From the NCBI GenBank assembly GCA_002691835.1, contig NZJA01000071.1:1-27850 (forward strand): 27,850 nt of DNA. The letters are read 5' to 3'. Positions 16,603 to 25,700 of this stretch are shown in pieces. The position numbers and the translations under genes are program-made. The notes under the pieces are model-generated. The model was not told the DNA's origin. It worked only from the letters and a program-made list of their open reading frames with translations, and did not search any database. How positions within the stretch are numbered: position 1 is the first letter of the stretch; each line of letters starts with the position of its first letter. The DNA is from Planctomycetota bacterium. Its GTDB lineage: Bacteria > Planctomycetota > UBA8108 > UBA1146.

Positions 16603-17843
16603 TGAGGATCCCAGCAATCATGACGAGACTTTTGCTTTTGCTCTTCATTTTCAGTGCCCCGGCGACGGCGGGTTTCGGTGAAACCCTGGCATTTAAAGTC
16701 GGAAAAGTCGTGACCTTCGATAATGAAGAACGCGTCATCAATAACGCCACCGTCATCGTGGAGAATGGCAAGATCACAGCAGTGGGGAAATCCAAAGAGA
16801 TTCAGATTCCTGCCAATGCAAAAGTGATCGAACATAAAGATCTCTGGCTGGTTCCCGGGTTTGTCGAGTGCCACAACCACACCGGCGGAGGATCTTCTGA
16901 TCTTCACGATTATGTTTATCTGACCAACCCAGGTTTGCGAACTCTGGAGTCGATCATCCCCGACAACCCTGAAATGATTCGGGCACGGGCGGGAGGCGTG
17001 ACAACCGTTTTGACGATCCCCGGTAGCGGAAACAACATGTCGGGTTTTGGTACGATTCTGAAGACCGCTGGAGGCTCTGTTGAAGAGTCGGTTCTGAAAG
17101 CTCCGGGTTCTTTGAAGATCGCACAGGCTGGAAACCCAGAGCGTTACTTCTATGGTGTCGGTCGTTCTTTCATGAACTTCAATACACGTCAGACTCTTCA
17201 AAAAGCTCGCGATTACCATCTTGCCAGAACTGAATGGGAAGAAGGTCGCCTTGAGGTTGAGCCTGCGTTCAATCTGAATTGGGAAGAGTTCAGACCTCTC
17301 TTCCGTCGAGAGACAGTGGCTTCGGTTCATACCCAGATCTATCAGGTTTTGATGACCACTGTCAAAATGGTTGCCGGTGAGTTTAATATCAGGACTGTTC
17401 TTGACCATTCCACTTTTGATGCATGGAAAGTAGCACCGCTGGTCAACGCGGATGAATCCATCTACACCATCAACGGACCTCGCCAGCTGCACTATGACCG
17501 TACCCAAAGGCGACTGATGGGTAATGCTGCCCGTTGGTGGCAGGGAGGTGTCCGCAAACTGGGAATCAACACCGATTCACCGGTGGTTCCGCAGGAGGAG
17601 CTGGCCTACCAGGCGAGCATGGCTTGTTACTACGGTTGGAAACCTTATGAAGCTCTCAAGGGGATCACTCGAATCCCAGCAGAAGCGCTGATGATGGATC
17701 ACCGTCTGGGCAGTATCACTGTGGGATTAGATGCCGACTTTTGTTTGTGGACAGGTGACCCCATCGATCCGAGATCTTCTTGTGAAGTGACGGTGATCGA
17801 TGGCGAAGTTACCTACGAAGCCAGTGAGAAGAGGGTGTTCTAA
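16602..17843 (+). CDS. Exported metal-dependent amidohydrolase 6, the only unit with an intact active site
   Basis: 413 residues; signal peptide about 1-23 (ATAG). This unit keeps the complete metal-site pattern: His91 and His93 in VECHNHTGG, a candidate carboxylated lysine Lys172 in SLKIAQAGNPERYFYG, His243 in SVHTQIY, His269 in LDHSTFDAW and Asp325 in INTDSPVV. That is the order expected for a binuclear amidohydrolase, which uses a metal-bound water to cleave amide or related bonds. The substrate cannot be deduced; relatives of this exported group are often annotated as imidazolonepropionase-like or simply amidohydrolase. It has no long charged insertion. It starts by TGATG overlap after a strong GGAGAGGAGG site and ends by TAATG overlap with the next gene, so it sits in the middle of the translationally coupled block. 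Confidence 0.92.
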   Translation: MRIPAIMTRLLLLLFIFSAPATAGFGETLAFKVGKVVTFDNEERVINNATVIVENGKITAVGKSKEIQIPANAKVIEHKDLWLVPGFVECHNHTGGGSSDLHDYVYLTNPGLRTLESIIPDNPEMIRARAGGVTTVLTIPGSGNNMSGFGTILKTAGGSVEESVLKAPGSLKIAQAGNPERYFYGVGRSFMNFNTRQTLQKARDYHLARTEWEEGRLEVEPAFNLNWEEFRPLFRRETVASVHTQIYQVLMTTVKMVAGEFNIRTVLDHSTFDAWKVAPLVNADESIYTINGPRQLHYDRTQRRLMGNAARWWQGGVRKLGINTDSPVVPQEELAYQASMACYYGWKPYEALKGITRIPAEALMMDHRLGSITVGLDADFCLWTGDPIDPRSSCEVTVIDGEVTYEASEKRVF

Positions 17844-19162
17844 TGAGATTCATCAAATGGGCATGGGTCTTTTCAGCACTGCTATGTGTCTCCGCGGATC
17901 TGTCTGCAAATGACAGGGTGACGGTGATTCGTGCGGGAGCGGTGATCACCGGGACCGGAGAAACTATCAGTCCGGGTGAAGTGGTCATCGAAGATGGCAA
18001 GATCTCACTGGTGGGATCTCAGCTGGAAATCCCTGAGAATGCAAAAATAATTAATGCCCCCAATCAAACACTGATGCCGGGCATGGTTCTCTCAAAGACA
18101 AGCCAGGGTTTGATCGGCAGCAGAGTCAGTGGAATCGGCTGTGACCAGACGGTTCTTAATCGCTGGGTCGATTCTGAAATGGATTGGGATTCTTTCCTCG
18201 AAGCAGGATTTGTCGCGGCTGCTTTTGTACCAGCGGGAACAGGATTCCACGGTCAGGCGATCGTGGTTCATACAGCTTCTGAGGCTGAAAACCGAATTCT
18301 TCGTGAATCTGTCTACCTGCCTCTGACAGTGACCGGATCGACTTCCCTTCATCGAACGATCGCACAGGCTTTCGATGGTGCGCGTAAAGAGATCGAAAAG
18401 GTCAAAAAGGCTCGGGAGAGCTGGGAGAAAGAGCAAGAGGAAGCCAAGAAGAAGGCTGAAGAGGCTAAGAAAAAAGCCGCTGAAAAAGGCGAAAAAGAAC
18501 AAGCTGCTGAAGCTAAAGGTGACAAATCCAAAGAGGGTGAAGGGCCGAAAGAATTCAAGGCTCCGCCGATGAATCCGGCATTGATCCCGATTGTCGATAT
18601 TCTTGAGGAGAAATCCTCAGCCATGCCAATGGTCGTCTCGATAAGCACACCTGGATCGATGCTTCATTTGGATTCAGCACTTTCGAAAGTGAAAGAACTT
18701 GAAGAGAGAGATCCTCAATCGATCTTTGTCCTTCCGGCAAGTCGGAATGGGGCATTCCATGAGGTTGTGGATCTTCTGATCGAGCGTAAAGCAACAGTCA
18801 TGATTCCTCCCGGAATGAGTGCTTTCCCTGATACCTATTATCGCTTTCATGTGCCTGCTGCGCTTTCGCGGGGGGGGTGCGAAGTGATTACTCTTCCAAG
18901 GTCTGACAATGCAAGTGGACTGAGAGGCATACCGGGTCTGCTCTCTGAGCAAATCCGCTATGGAATGTCGAAGGATGATGCGATTGCTTCTGTTACCTCC
19001 GCTCCGGCAAAGTTTTTGGGACTCGGAGATCGCATGGGAACGATTGAAGAAGGTAAAGACGCACACTTGATTCTGCTCAATGGATCGCTGCTGGATCCTG
19101 GAGTTCAAGTCATGAAAACCATGATCTCCGGTGAAGTGGTTTGGGATCGGGAGGAACGCTGA
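17843..19162 (+). CDS. Exported amidohydrolase-like protein 7 with Lys/Glu/Ala coiled coil
   Basis: 439 residues; signal peptide 1-22 (LSA before Asn). It has PGEVVIEDGKISLV, then LMPGMVLSKTSQG (78-89) where HxH should be, with neither His kept. The end is typical: FLGLGDRMGTIEEGKDAHLILLNGSLLDPG. Residues about 179-240 form a long alpha-helical stretch of Lys, Glu and Ala repeats (EEAKKKAEEAKKKAAEK), almost certainly a coiled coil or single alpha-helix, followed by a Pro-containing link. The gene shares an A with the previous stop (TAATG) and has a good purine-rich site (GAAGAGGG). It is predicted inactive; the coil suggests a contact or spacer role. Confidence 0.83.
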   Translation: MRFIKWAWVFSALLCVSADLSANDRVTVIRAGAVITGTGETISPGEVVIEDGKISLVGSQLEIPENAKIINAPNQTLMPGMVLSKTSQGLIGSRVSGIGCDQTVLNRWVDSEMDWDSFLEAGFVAAAFVPAGTGFHGQAIVVHTASEAENRILRESVYLPLTVTGSTSLHRTIAQAFDGARKEIEKVKKARESWEKEQEEAKKKAEEAKKKAAEKGEKEQAAEAKGDKSKEGEGPKEFKAPPMNPALIPIVDILEEKSSAMPMVVSISTPGSMLHLDSALSKVKELEERDPQSIFVLPASRNGAFHEVVDLLIERKATVMIPPGMSAFPDTYYRFHVPAALSRGGCEVITLPRSDNASGLRGIPGLLSEQIRYGMSKDDAIASVTSAPAKFLGLGDRMGTIEEGKDAHLILLNGSLLDPGVQVMKTMISGEVVWDREER

Positions 19163-20565
19163 TGTTCACAAATATCCGAATTTTCATGGCGATGTTGGCC
19201 TTTGTCATCGTCTTTACGGACCTTCCTCTGTATCCGGGGGGCTTCAGTCTTTCTGAAAGCATCTCGGAAGCCCAAGATCCGCCTCGTCGACGCAGAAGAG
19301 GTCGTCGCGCACCGACTCCACCTCCCGTGCCTGAACCAGAGCCGGAGAAGAAGGAAGTCGTCGCTTCTGATTCTGAGGACGAATATCTGGTCGTCAAAGG
19401 TGCAACGATTCACACGGTGACGGGTGGAACCCACAGGAATGGAACTTTGATCTGTAAGAATGGCAAAATCTATCAGATCATCGCCGGTCCTGCCGATGGC
19501 CCCGAGGGAGCCGAAGTGATCGAAGCTGCTGGCCACCACGTTTATCCAGGCTTGGTCGCCTTTCGTTCCTCGGGACTCGTGGGCTCCGGTGAGGCTGAAA
19601 AGAGTCAGGACCCTTTCGATCTCGACACGACGATGGGGTTGGCTGCAGGGATCACTTCTACCTGGAACGGTTCTCGGGTAACCAAACTTGTTCACGGTAG
19701 CCTCGAGGATTTGACGATTCGTCCCAAGTCTTTCAGCGGTATCAATTACAGCTATCGAAATCCCCGTGGACGCCGTGAATTACGTCAGGCGTTCGATCGG
19801 GTTCAGGAGCATCTGCGAGCTCTCGAGCGTCATGCCGAGGAGAAAAAGACGAACCCGGAAGCCGAAGCTCCCAGTGATAAATGGATCAAGGGGGTCTTTG
19901 CGATTGCACGTAGCCTGCTGACAGGAGACAGCCAAGCGTTGGTCCGTACCCGATCGATGGCTGAGATGCGTGAATATTCTTCTTTGGCACGCAAGTATGG
20001 GTTTGAAATCATCTTCGAAGGTGCAGAAGAGGGATGGATCGATCCCGGTGTCCTTTCAAGAACCGGCGCCACTGCGGTGATCTCCCCTCGTGCTCGTGTG
20101 AATGCAAGTGAGGAATTGAATCGAGAAAGTGGCTCGAGCATTGAGAACGCAAAGCGACTTCATGAGGCCGGTATCCCTTTGGTGATTATTCCACAAAGCA
20201 CCGGTATTGCTCTTTGGGGTCTTGCAGGCAGGGATCTGTCGCACCTTCCTCTGGAAGCGGCTTTTGCAGTGCGGGGTGGCCTGCCTGAACAAGTGGCCAT
20301 CGAGGCCATCACGATCGAGCCGGCGAGACTTTTGGGAGTCGCCGATAGAGTGGGATCCCTGGAGGTGGGAAAAGATGCCGACTTTATCATTACCGATGGC
20401 GATCTTCTGAGTTACATGACCTTGGTGCGCTGGTCTTTCGTCAATGGCGAGATTCAGTACGACAAGGAAGATGAAGGCCTTCTGGATCATATTAGACCTG
20501 GCGGCGATCTCGATGCTCCGCCACCGGATGATCACTGGCCACGAAGATTGGGAGATCCCCTCTAA
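19162..20565 (+). CDS. Exported amidohydrolase-like protein 8, last gene of the block
   Basis: 467 residues. The ATG at 19162 overlaps the previous stop (TGATG) and follows GGGAGGA; a TTG at 19141 is in frame but inside the previous gene. A hydrophobic segment (about 7-24) and SISEAQ suggest a signal peptide. Residues 40-66 are a linker with an Arg-rich run (RRRRRGRR), then Pro/Glu repeats. The amidohydrolase part begins near residue 75 (YLVVKGATIHTVTGG). The turn reads VYPGLVAFRSSGLVG, so HxH is lost. A helical charged segment (about 200-240) and the usual end (RLLGVADRVGSLEVGKDADFIITDGD) follow. The C-terminus is extended (HIRPGGDLDAPPPDDHW). Predicted catalytically inactive. Confidence 0.84.
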   Translation: MFTNIRIFMAMLAFVIVFTDLPLYPGGFSLSESISEAQDPPRRRRRGRRAPTPPPVPEPEPEKKEVVASDSEDEYLVVKGATIHTVTGGTHRNGTLICKNGKIYQIIAGPADGPEGAEVIEAAGHHVYPGLVAFRSSGLVGSGEAEKSQDPFDLDTTMGLAAGITSTWNGSRVTKLVHGSLEDLTIRPKSFSGINYSYRNPRGRRELRQAFDRVQEHLRALERHAEEKKTNPEAEAPSDKWIKGVFAIARSLLTGDSQALVRTRSMAEMREYSSLARKYGFEIIFEGAEEGWIDPGVLSRTGATAVISPRARVNASEELNRESGSSIENAKRLHEAGIPLVIIPQSTGIALWGLAGRDLSHLPLEAAFAVRGGLPEQVAIEAITIEPARLLGVADRVGSLEVGKDADFIITDGDLLSYMTLVRWSFVNGEIQYDKEDEGLLDHIRPGGDLDAPPPDDHWPRRLGDPL

Positions 20566-20599
20566 TCAGAGGTCTCCCTTTCCTGTCATAAGTTCTTGG

Positions 20600-20636
20600 G
20601 CCGTCCTTCCTGGATTGACACATCCGGAAGGACGGC
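20600..20636 (+). terminator. Strong hairpin after the amidohydrolase block, no T-tract
   Basis: GCCGTCCTTCC (20600-20610) pairs perfectly with GGAAGGACGGC (20626-20636). Inside, after one unpaired T, GGAT pairs with ATCC, leaving a 6-nt loop TGACAC. The stem starts 34 bp after the stop of the last amidohydrolase gene. No run of T follows on the plus strand, so it may terminate imperfectly, protect the 3' end of the mRNA, or act as a protein-binding palindrome before the next gene. Confidence 0.6.
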
Positions 20637-20642
20637 AAGAAT
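20615..20642 (+). promoter_or_regulatory. Possible promoter of the propeller/dockerin-like gene
   Basis: TTGACA at 20615-20620, identical to the sigma-70 -35 consensus, is followed 16 bp later by AAGAAT (20637-20642), a 4/6 match to the -10 box. It lies 65 bp before the ATG of the next gene and its -35 falls in the loop of the hairpin. Planctomycete promoters are poorly known, so this is tentative. Confidence 0.3.
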
Positions 20643-20706
20643 TGATCTCACAGCGTCCCTAAAGAAGCGCAGCCTTTGCGTGGTCCCCCTGTGAGAATGG
20701 TTTTAA

Positions 20707-22749
20707 ATGTCACCCTCCAAATTGTGGATTTTTTGGATAGCCCTTCTTCTTTGCTTACCGACAGGTGGTCAAGGATCCGTCGCTCATGGCCAGTGCCAAG
20801 AAGACGATCTTGAGGTGTTTGGGGTCAATCCTGGGGATCGATTGGGTCGCTCTGTAGCAGTCAGTGGCGGGAGAGTTTTCGTCGGCGCTATTGGAGACGA
20901 TGGAGGTGGATTCCTGAGTGGCAGTGTCCGCTCTTTCAAAAGAGGACTTTCCGGTTACCAGCTCGAACACGTTTTCAGTGGGCAGTCAGGGGCAGAGTAT
21001 GGCTCTTCCCTCGCTGCAGAGGGCAGTTGGCTCGCAGTGGGTGCGTCTGGACTCGGCTACATTGAAATGTGGAAACGAGATCGCTTTGGCTGGGTGTATC
21101 ATTCGCTGATCAGCGACCCTGCTGGGCACGACGGAGATGGATTTGGAAGCAGTTTAGACCTGAAGGACGATCTGTTGATCGTCGGTAGCCCAACGTTTTT
21201 GACGGATATCGGTGAGGCTGGTTGCGTCACTGTTTGGCGAAGAAGTTCTATGGGAGATTGGCAATTTGAAGAGCGTCTTCTCGCCCAAGATCGGGTCGAA
21301 GGAGATAATTTTGGGACAGCTGTTTCTCTCGATTCTGTTGGGGGAATGTTGGTCGGCTCTCCTGGAAGAGATTCCAACGGCATCGACAGTGGTATCGCAA
21401 TTCTCTACAACGGTGGACAAGACGGCTGGTTTGAAACAGCGCGCTTTGGTTCATTCGTCGCACAACCCGGTGATCGCTTTGGGACTTCTGTGGGCTTAGT
21501 GGAAGATCATGTCTTCGTGGGTAGTCCATACTCCAATTTTTCAGGGCCCAATTCGGGACAAGTTGTTTCCTACCGAAGATCTAACTCCATCTGGATACTA
21601 CAGCCATTGATCAATCCTGATCCGGGTTCCACTGGAACCGGTTTTGGGGCGACTTTGGCGATCGATGGAAACCTGCTCGCTGTCGGTGCGCCGATGGACA
21701 TGGGGGCAGAGGCCATGCCATCCGGAAGGGTCAACATCTATCGGTATCAACAGGATTGGAATTTAGAGAGCTCAATGTTTGGCCATCCAGGTTCTTTTTT
21801 GGGAACTGCGATCGCGGTCGACAAGGGAATGGTGTTTTCTGGTGCTCCTCTTGATTCAACTCTTGCAGTGTTGGGTGGTGGAGTCAAATTTGTCGCCATT
21901 GGTGACACTGATTGCGATTGGAATGGGCAACTGGATTCATGTGAGATCGCTGAAGGAACCGCCAATGATTGCGATCTGGATGGGATACCTGACGCTTGCG
22001 CGATTACCCAAGGATTGGTGGCCGACTGTGACTTCGACATGATCCCAGACAGTTGCTCTACGATTTCTGGTGGAGTATCAGACTGCGATGCCGACGGAGT
22101 CCCTGATGAGTGTGCCACGACTTTGGGTCTTGTCTCTGATTGTAATGAAGACCAAATACCTGATGTTTGCCAAGATGATTGTAATCAGAATGGAGAGCCT
22201 GATGCCTGTGAGGTTCTCGTGAGCCAGGCAGATTGCGATCAGAATGGTCTTCTCGACGAATGTGAAATCGCTGCTGGTCAGCTCTCTGACTGTGATGGAA
22301 ATGGCTTACCAGATATTTGTGAAGATGACTGTGATGAAGATGGTTTACCCGATATCTGCGCCGTGATTTTAGGCCTTGTTGAGGATTGTAATGAAAATTT
22401 AAATCCAGACTCGTGTGATTTGTCTGACCCCACTCTCAACGCAAATGGGAATGGTTACATTGACGAATGTGAACCCCGATTTATCCGTGGCGATGCAGAT
22501 GGTGTTGAGGGAGTTCGATTAGCGGATGCCGTCCTGTTGATATCCAGGGTCTTTGGAGAAATCGTCATCGTCGATTGCGAGGAAGCTGCTGATGCCAATG
22601 GCGATGGATTTTTGGATATTTCCGATGGATTGTACTTGCTGATTTATGAGTTTGCTGGCGGGCCTCCTCCACCAGCACCTTTCCCTGAATGCGATATTGC
22701 GCCGAGCCTAACAAGCTTCCCTTGTACGAATCATCCGTCCTGTCCCTAG
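20707..22749 (+). CDS. Secreted FG-GAP-like beta-propeller protein with Asp/Cys calcium-type repeats and dockerin-like end
   Basis: 680 residues. Signal peptide about 1-29 (AHGQ). Residues about 35-395 hold seven repeats of the type GDxFGxSVxxxxxxxxVGSP (for example GDRLGRSVAVSGGRVFVGA), as in integrin-alpha FG-GAP propellers, so a seven-bladed propeller is expected. Residues about 402-587 contain eleven units of the form DC(D/N)x(D/N)GxxDxC, which resemble thrombospondin type-3 or dockerin calcium loops, each with two Cys that could form disulfides. Residues 594-660 have two EF-hand-like loops (DADGVEGVRLADAV and DANGDGFLDISDGL), a dockerin-like pair followed by GGPPPPAPFPEC. This layout is common in planctomycete surface or secreted proteins. 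The ribosome site is weak. The stop overlaps the convergent gene. A role in cell-surface adhesion or structure is an inference. Confidence 0.85.
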   Translation: MSPSKLWIFWIALLLCLPTGGQGSVAHGQCQEDDLEVFGVNPGDRLGRSVAVSGGRVFVGAIGDDGGGFLSGSVRSFKRGLSGYQLEHVFSGQSGAEYGSSLAAEGSWLAVGASGLGYIEMWKRDRFGWVYHSLISDPAGHDGDGFGSSLDLKDDLLIVGSPTFLTDIGEAGCVTVWRRSSMGDWQFEERLLAQDRVEGDNFGTAVSLDSVGGMLVGSPGRDSNGIDSGIAILYNGGQDGWFETARFGSFVAQPGDRFGTSVGLVEDHVFVGSPYSNFSGPNSGQVVSYRRSNSIWILQPLINPDPGSTGTGFGATLAIDGNLLAVGAPMDMGAEAMPSGRVNIYRYQQDWNLESSMFGHPGSFLGTAIAVDKGMVFSGAPLDSTLAVLGGGVKFVAIGDTDCDWNGQLDSCEIAEGTANDCDLDGIPDACAITQGLVADCDFDMIPDSCSTISGGVSDCDADGVPDECATTLGLVSDCNEDQIPDVCQDDCNQNGEPDACEVLVSQADCDQNGLLDECEIAAGQLSDCDGNGLPDICEDDCDEDGLPDICAVILGLVEDCNENLNPDSCDLSDPTLNANGNGYIDECEPRFIRGDADGVEGVRLADAVLLISRVFGEIVIVDCEEAADANGDGFLDISDGLYLLIYEFAGGPPPPAPFPECDIAPSLTSFPCTNHPSCP

Positions 22750-25700
22750 GACGTCGACTCCGCTAAAAATTCAACGTCGCAAACAGTTCCCGAATTGACG
22801 TGTGCCAAACGAACCTGGAGATCCTTCAGAGGGATTCCCCAACCGTTATGGACCGCTTGCCGATATCGATCCATCTGTTCTCGATATGATTCTATGAGAT
22901 CGGAGGCATTTTTAGCAGCCGAGTCGGTTTTGAAATCGATCAGCTCTGCCGAGATGATTTTCCCACCAGCTTTTATGAGCACCATGCGATCGATGACGCC
23001 GTGAAACTTTTGATCAGAGACTTGAGTTAAAATTGGAACTTCTACCTCAAGGGTTAACTCGTCAGACTTTTTACAACCGAGTCTCTTCCGTGTGGCCGTT
23101 TCGTCAAACAGGTCTGCGAATTCACTTTGATCAAAGGCATGGCAGACGATGGATACCGCTTCCTGATGGAGAGATTTTTCTCTTGGAAAGTCTGAATGAA
23201 GCAGTTCGAGGGCTATTGCTGGGGATGAAGCTTGCCAGTGACTCTGCTCGAGCAGGTGATGGATCAGGCTACCGAGGTGTAATGCTCTTCGGCGGGTTTG
23301 ATTCAGGTTTGTTGCTTTATGAGAGGCGCGGGCTGTCTCTTCCCTTGTTGGATTCGCTTGTGGGCGTCTCTTTCCAACTTTCCTTCGCTTTCGCTTCTCT
23401 GATTTCGTAGCAGGCCCCAGGTCTCCGGGAAGTCCGCACTCAAAAAGAGTGGCCCCGTTGGCGATCTCTGCGTTAGGAGCAAGCTGAGACACCAGCAGGG
23501 ACGCGTAGGTATTGGCGGAGTAGTTCCCACTTTTCGGTGGAGGAGAGAGCAGCATCGTCAAAGTGTTCTTCGCTCGTGTCATCGCCACATAAAGAAGACA
23601 AAGAGCTTCATTGAATCGTTGATCTCTGGATTGTTGCAGCATTTGTGGGAAGGGATCGCCGACGAGCTCCTGCTGTTTTTCACCAATATATCGAGAGAGA
23701 TGAACCGGCCTTGAATCTTCTTCCAGAGTCAGAAGGTCCGGGACAGGTGTGAATAACTGGAAATTGAGTTCGGGGAGAATCACGGCATCAAATTCGAGTC
23801 CTTTTGCCTGATGGATGGTCATAACCTGGACAGGGGATCCCCCAGGCCGTGGAACAGAACGTTGACGAAGTCCCTGAATCAGATCTCCAAGGCGAAGACC
23901 ATGAAATCCGAGTGATCGGACCTGTTCCATCAGTTGTCGAATCCGTAGTTGATCTTCTGGTGAGCACAGTTTTGAGAACTCGTCGCAGATGGGGCCAAGG
24001 ACCTCTGCTAAACCCTGACTGAAGATTTGCTGTCGTAACTCGCTGGAAACGTCGTCCCAATCTTTGTCGTCCGCTTTACCAAGGATTTGTGGAATGGGGG
24101 ATCTCTCCACGGCAAGTTTCATCGTGCTGTCATCCGGGTGCTCGATCAGTTCGAGCAGTGCCAGGATTCTGCCCACTGCCGGCGAATCTGTGAGCGGATT
24201 CCCGCGTTCCTCACTGGCTTCAATCCCTTTGGATTTGAGAGCCTCGACCAAATGAGAGATCTGGGCGTTTTTACGGACAAGAATTGCGATGGTGCAACCG
24301 GGAGAGCTTTTTTGGAGCCGTTCCACTTCTTCCAGAGTTTCCAGATAGGGCCAAATCTTGCTCGATTTACCTTCGTATTCCTGAGCGATACGCAGGGTGA
24401 CATGGCCTTCAGGTTTGGATCCTAGTCGATCTGCGACCCGGTGTTCATCGAAGAGTGAGCTCCAGTGATCAACCGTCGACTGATCTCCTGGTTTTGGAGC
24501 TCTTTGACTGAGATCTCCAAATGTCCTGTTTACGGTTTCGATCACCGGTTCAGAAGATCTCCAGGAGGCATCGAGTCGGACTTCTGAATCAGGTTTCAGT
24601 TTTTGTTGGAAAAGTTCCATCACCTCGGCTCGGCCACCTCGCCAGCCATAAATAGCCTGTTTACTGTCTCCGACACAGAAGAGTGATCGGCCTCCCGCAC
24701 TGTCAGCAGATAATTCATCGATCAGCGGGTCGAGAACCGCAAACTGAATAAATGAGGTATCTTGAAATTCATCCAGAAGAAGGTGGCGTACGGAAGCATC
24801 CATACGATTGTCAACGAGCCCCATTTGTCCGAGTACGCGAGCCTGCAGAAGAGCCACTGGAACATCATTGTAATTGAGTCCGCCTTGATCCTTGAGCCCT
24901 TGGGTTCGATATTCGTCGAATCGTTGAAGGAAGCTGCCAGTGGACTGATTTTGGATACGAATCAGGTCGCAGTAGTCGCTTTTGACCTGTTTCAAGAAGA
25001 CATTCAGAATCTCTATGAGTTCTTCCGGAAATGGTTTTCGATAAAATTCGTATTCACGTTTCAGCGCTTTTGCCAGTAATCCCTTATTGCATGCTTCGAT
25101 TCTGGCCTGAAGATCTTCACTCCAGACATCCTGAATGTCCTGAAGGGCTTCTTCCCACTTGACGAGTTTCTTTTTTCCAGAAGCATCCTTGGGGCATTCC
25201 AGTTTGATCAGTTCATCCCATGCACGGTCTAGAGCTTGTTGAGTTGGCCCTTCCTGTTTGACTGGGAGATCCCAAGCAGTTGGCGGGAACTCACGCCACT
25301 TTTCGTGAAAACGGGTCACCAATCTTTCCAGATCAGCGGCTACCTGACTTCCAAGGCTTCCTTTATTCAGACGGTGCATTAATTGACGGGCATCGCTGCT
25401 TTCTTCTTCCTCCAATATTTTTTGGATGGCACCTGATCGAATTCTTGCGAGAACTTCTTCATCGAGTATTTGCCATCCAGGAGCCAAGTCACATTCGTAG
25501 GTAAATCCTGTAGCGATCTTGGCAAAGAAAGCATCCAATGTTGAAACCTGACATTTGTGCAGCAGTGAAAGAAGTCGAGTCAATGCTGGCTCTATCCAAC
25601 GTCGGACGGCTTCATCCGGCGAAACTGATCCCAGTTCTGTGGCGAGTTGAGTAAATCCCTCCGAGCTGAGAGCTTCTTTGAGGTCCTCGATTTGGTTCGG

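Noticed and set aside
16479..17507. 342-codon minus-strand open frame across amidohydrolase genes 5 and 6
   Set aside because: It lies antisense to the intact metal-site gene; composition is unprotein-like and no start signal was seen.
21909..22480. CRISPR-like or DNA tandem repeat array
   Set aside because: The repeats are at protein level (Asp/Cys units), with variable DNA sequence and no spacer/repeat regularity.
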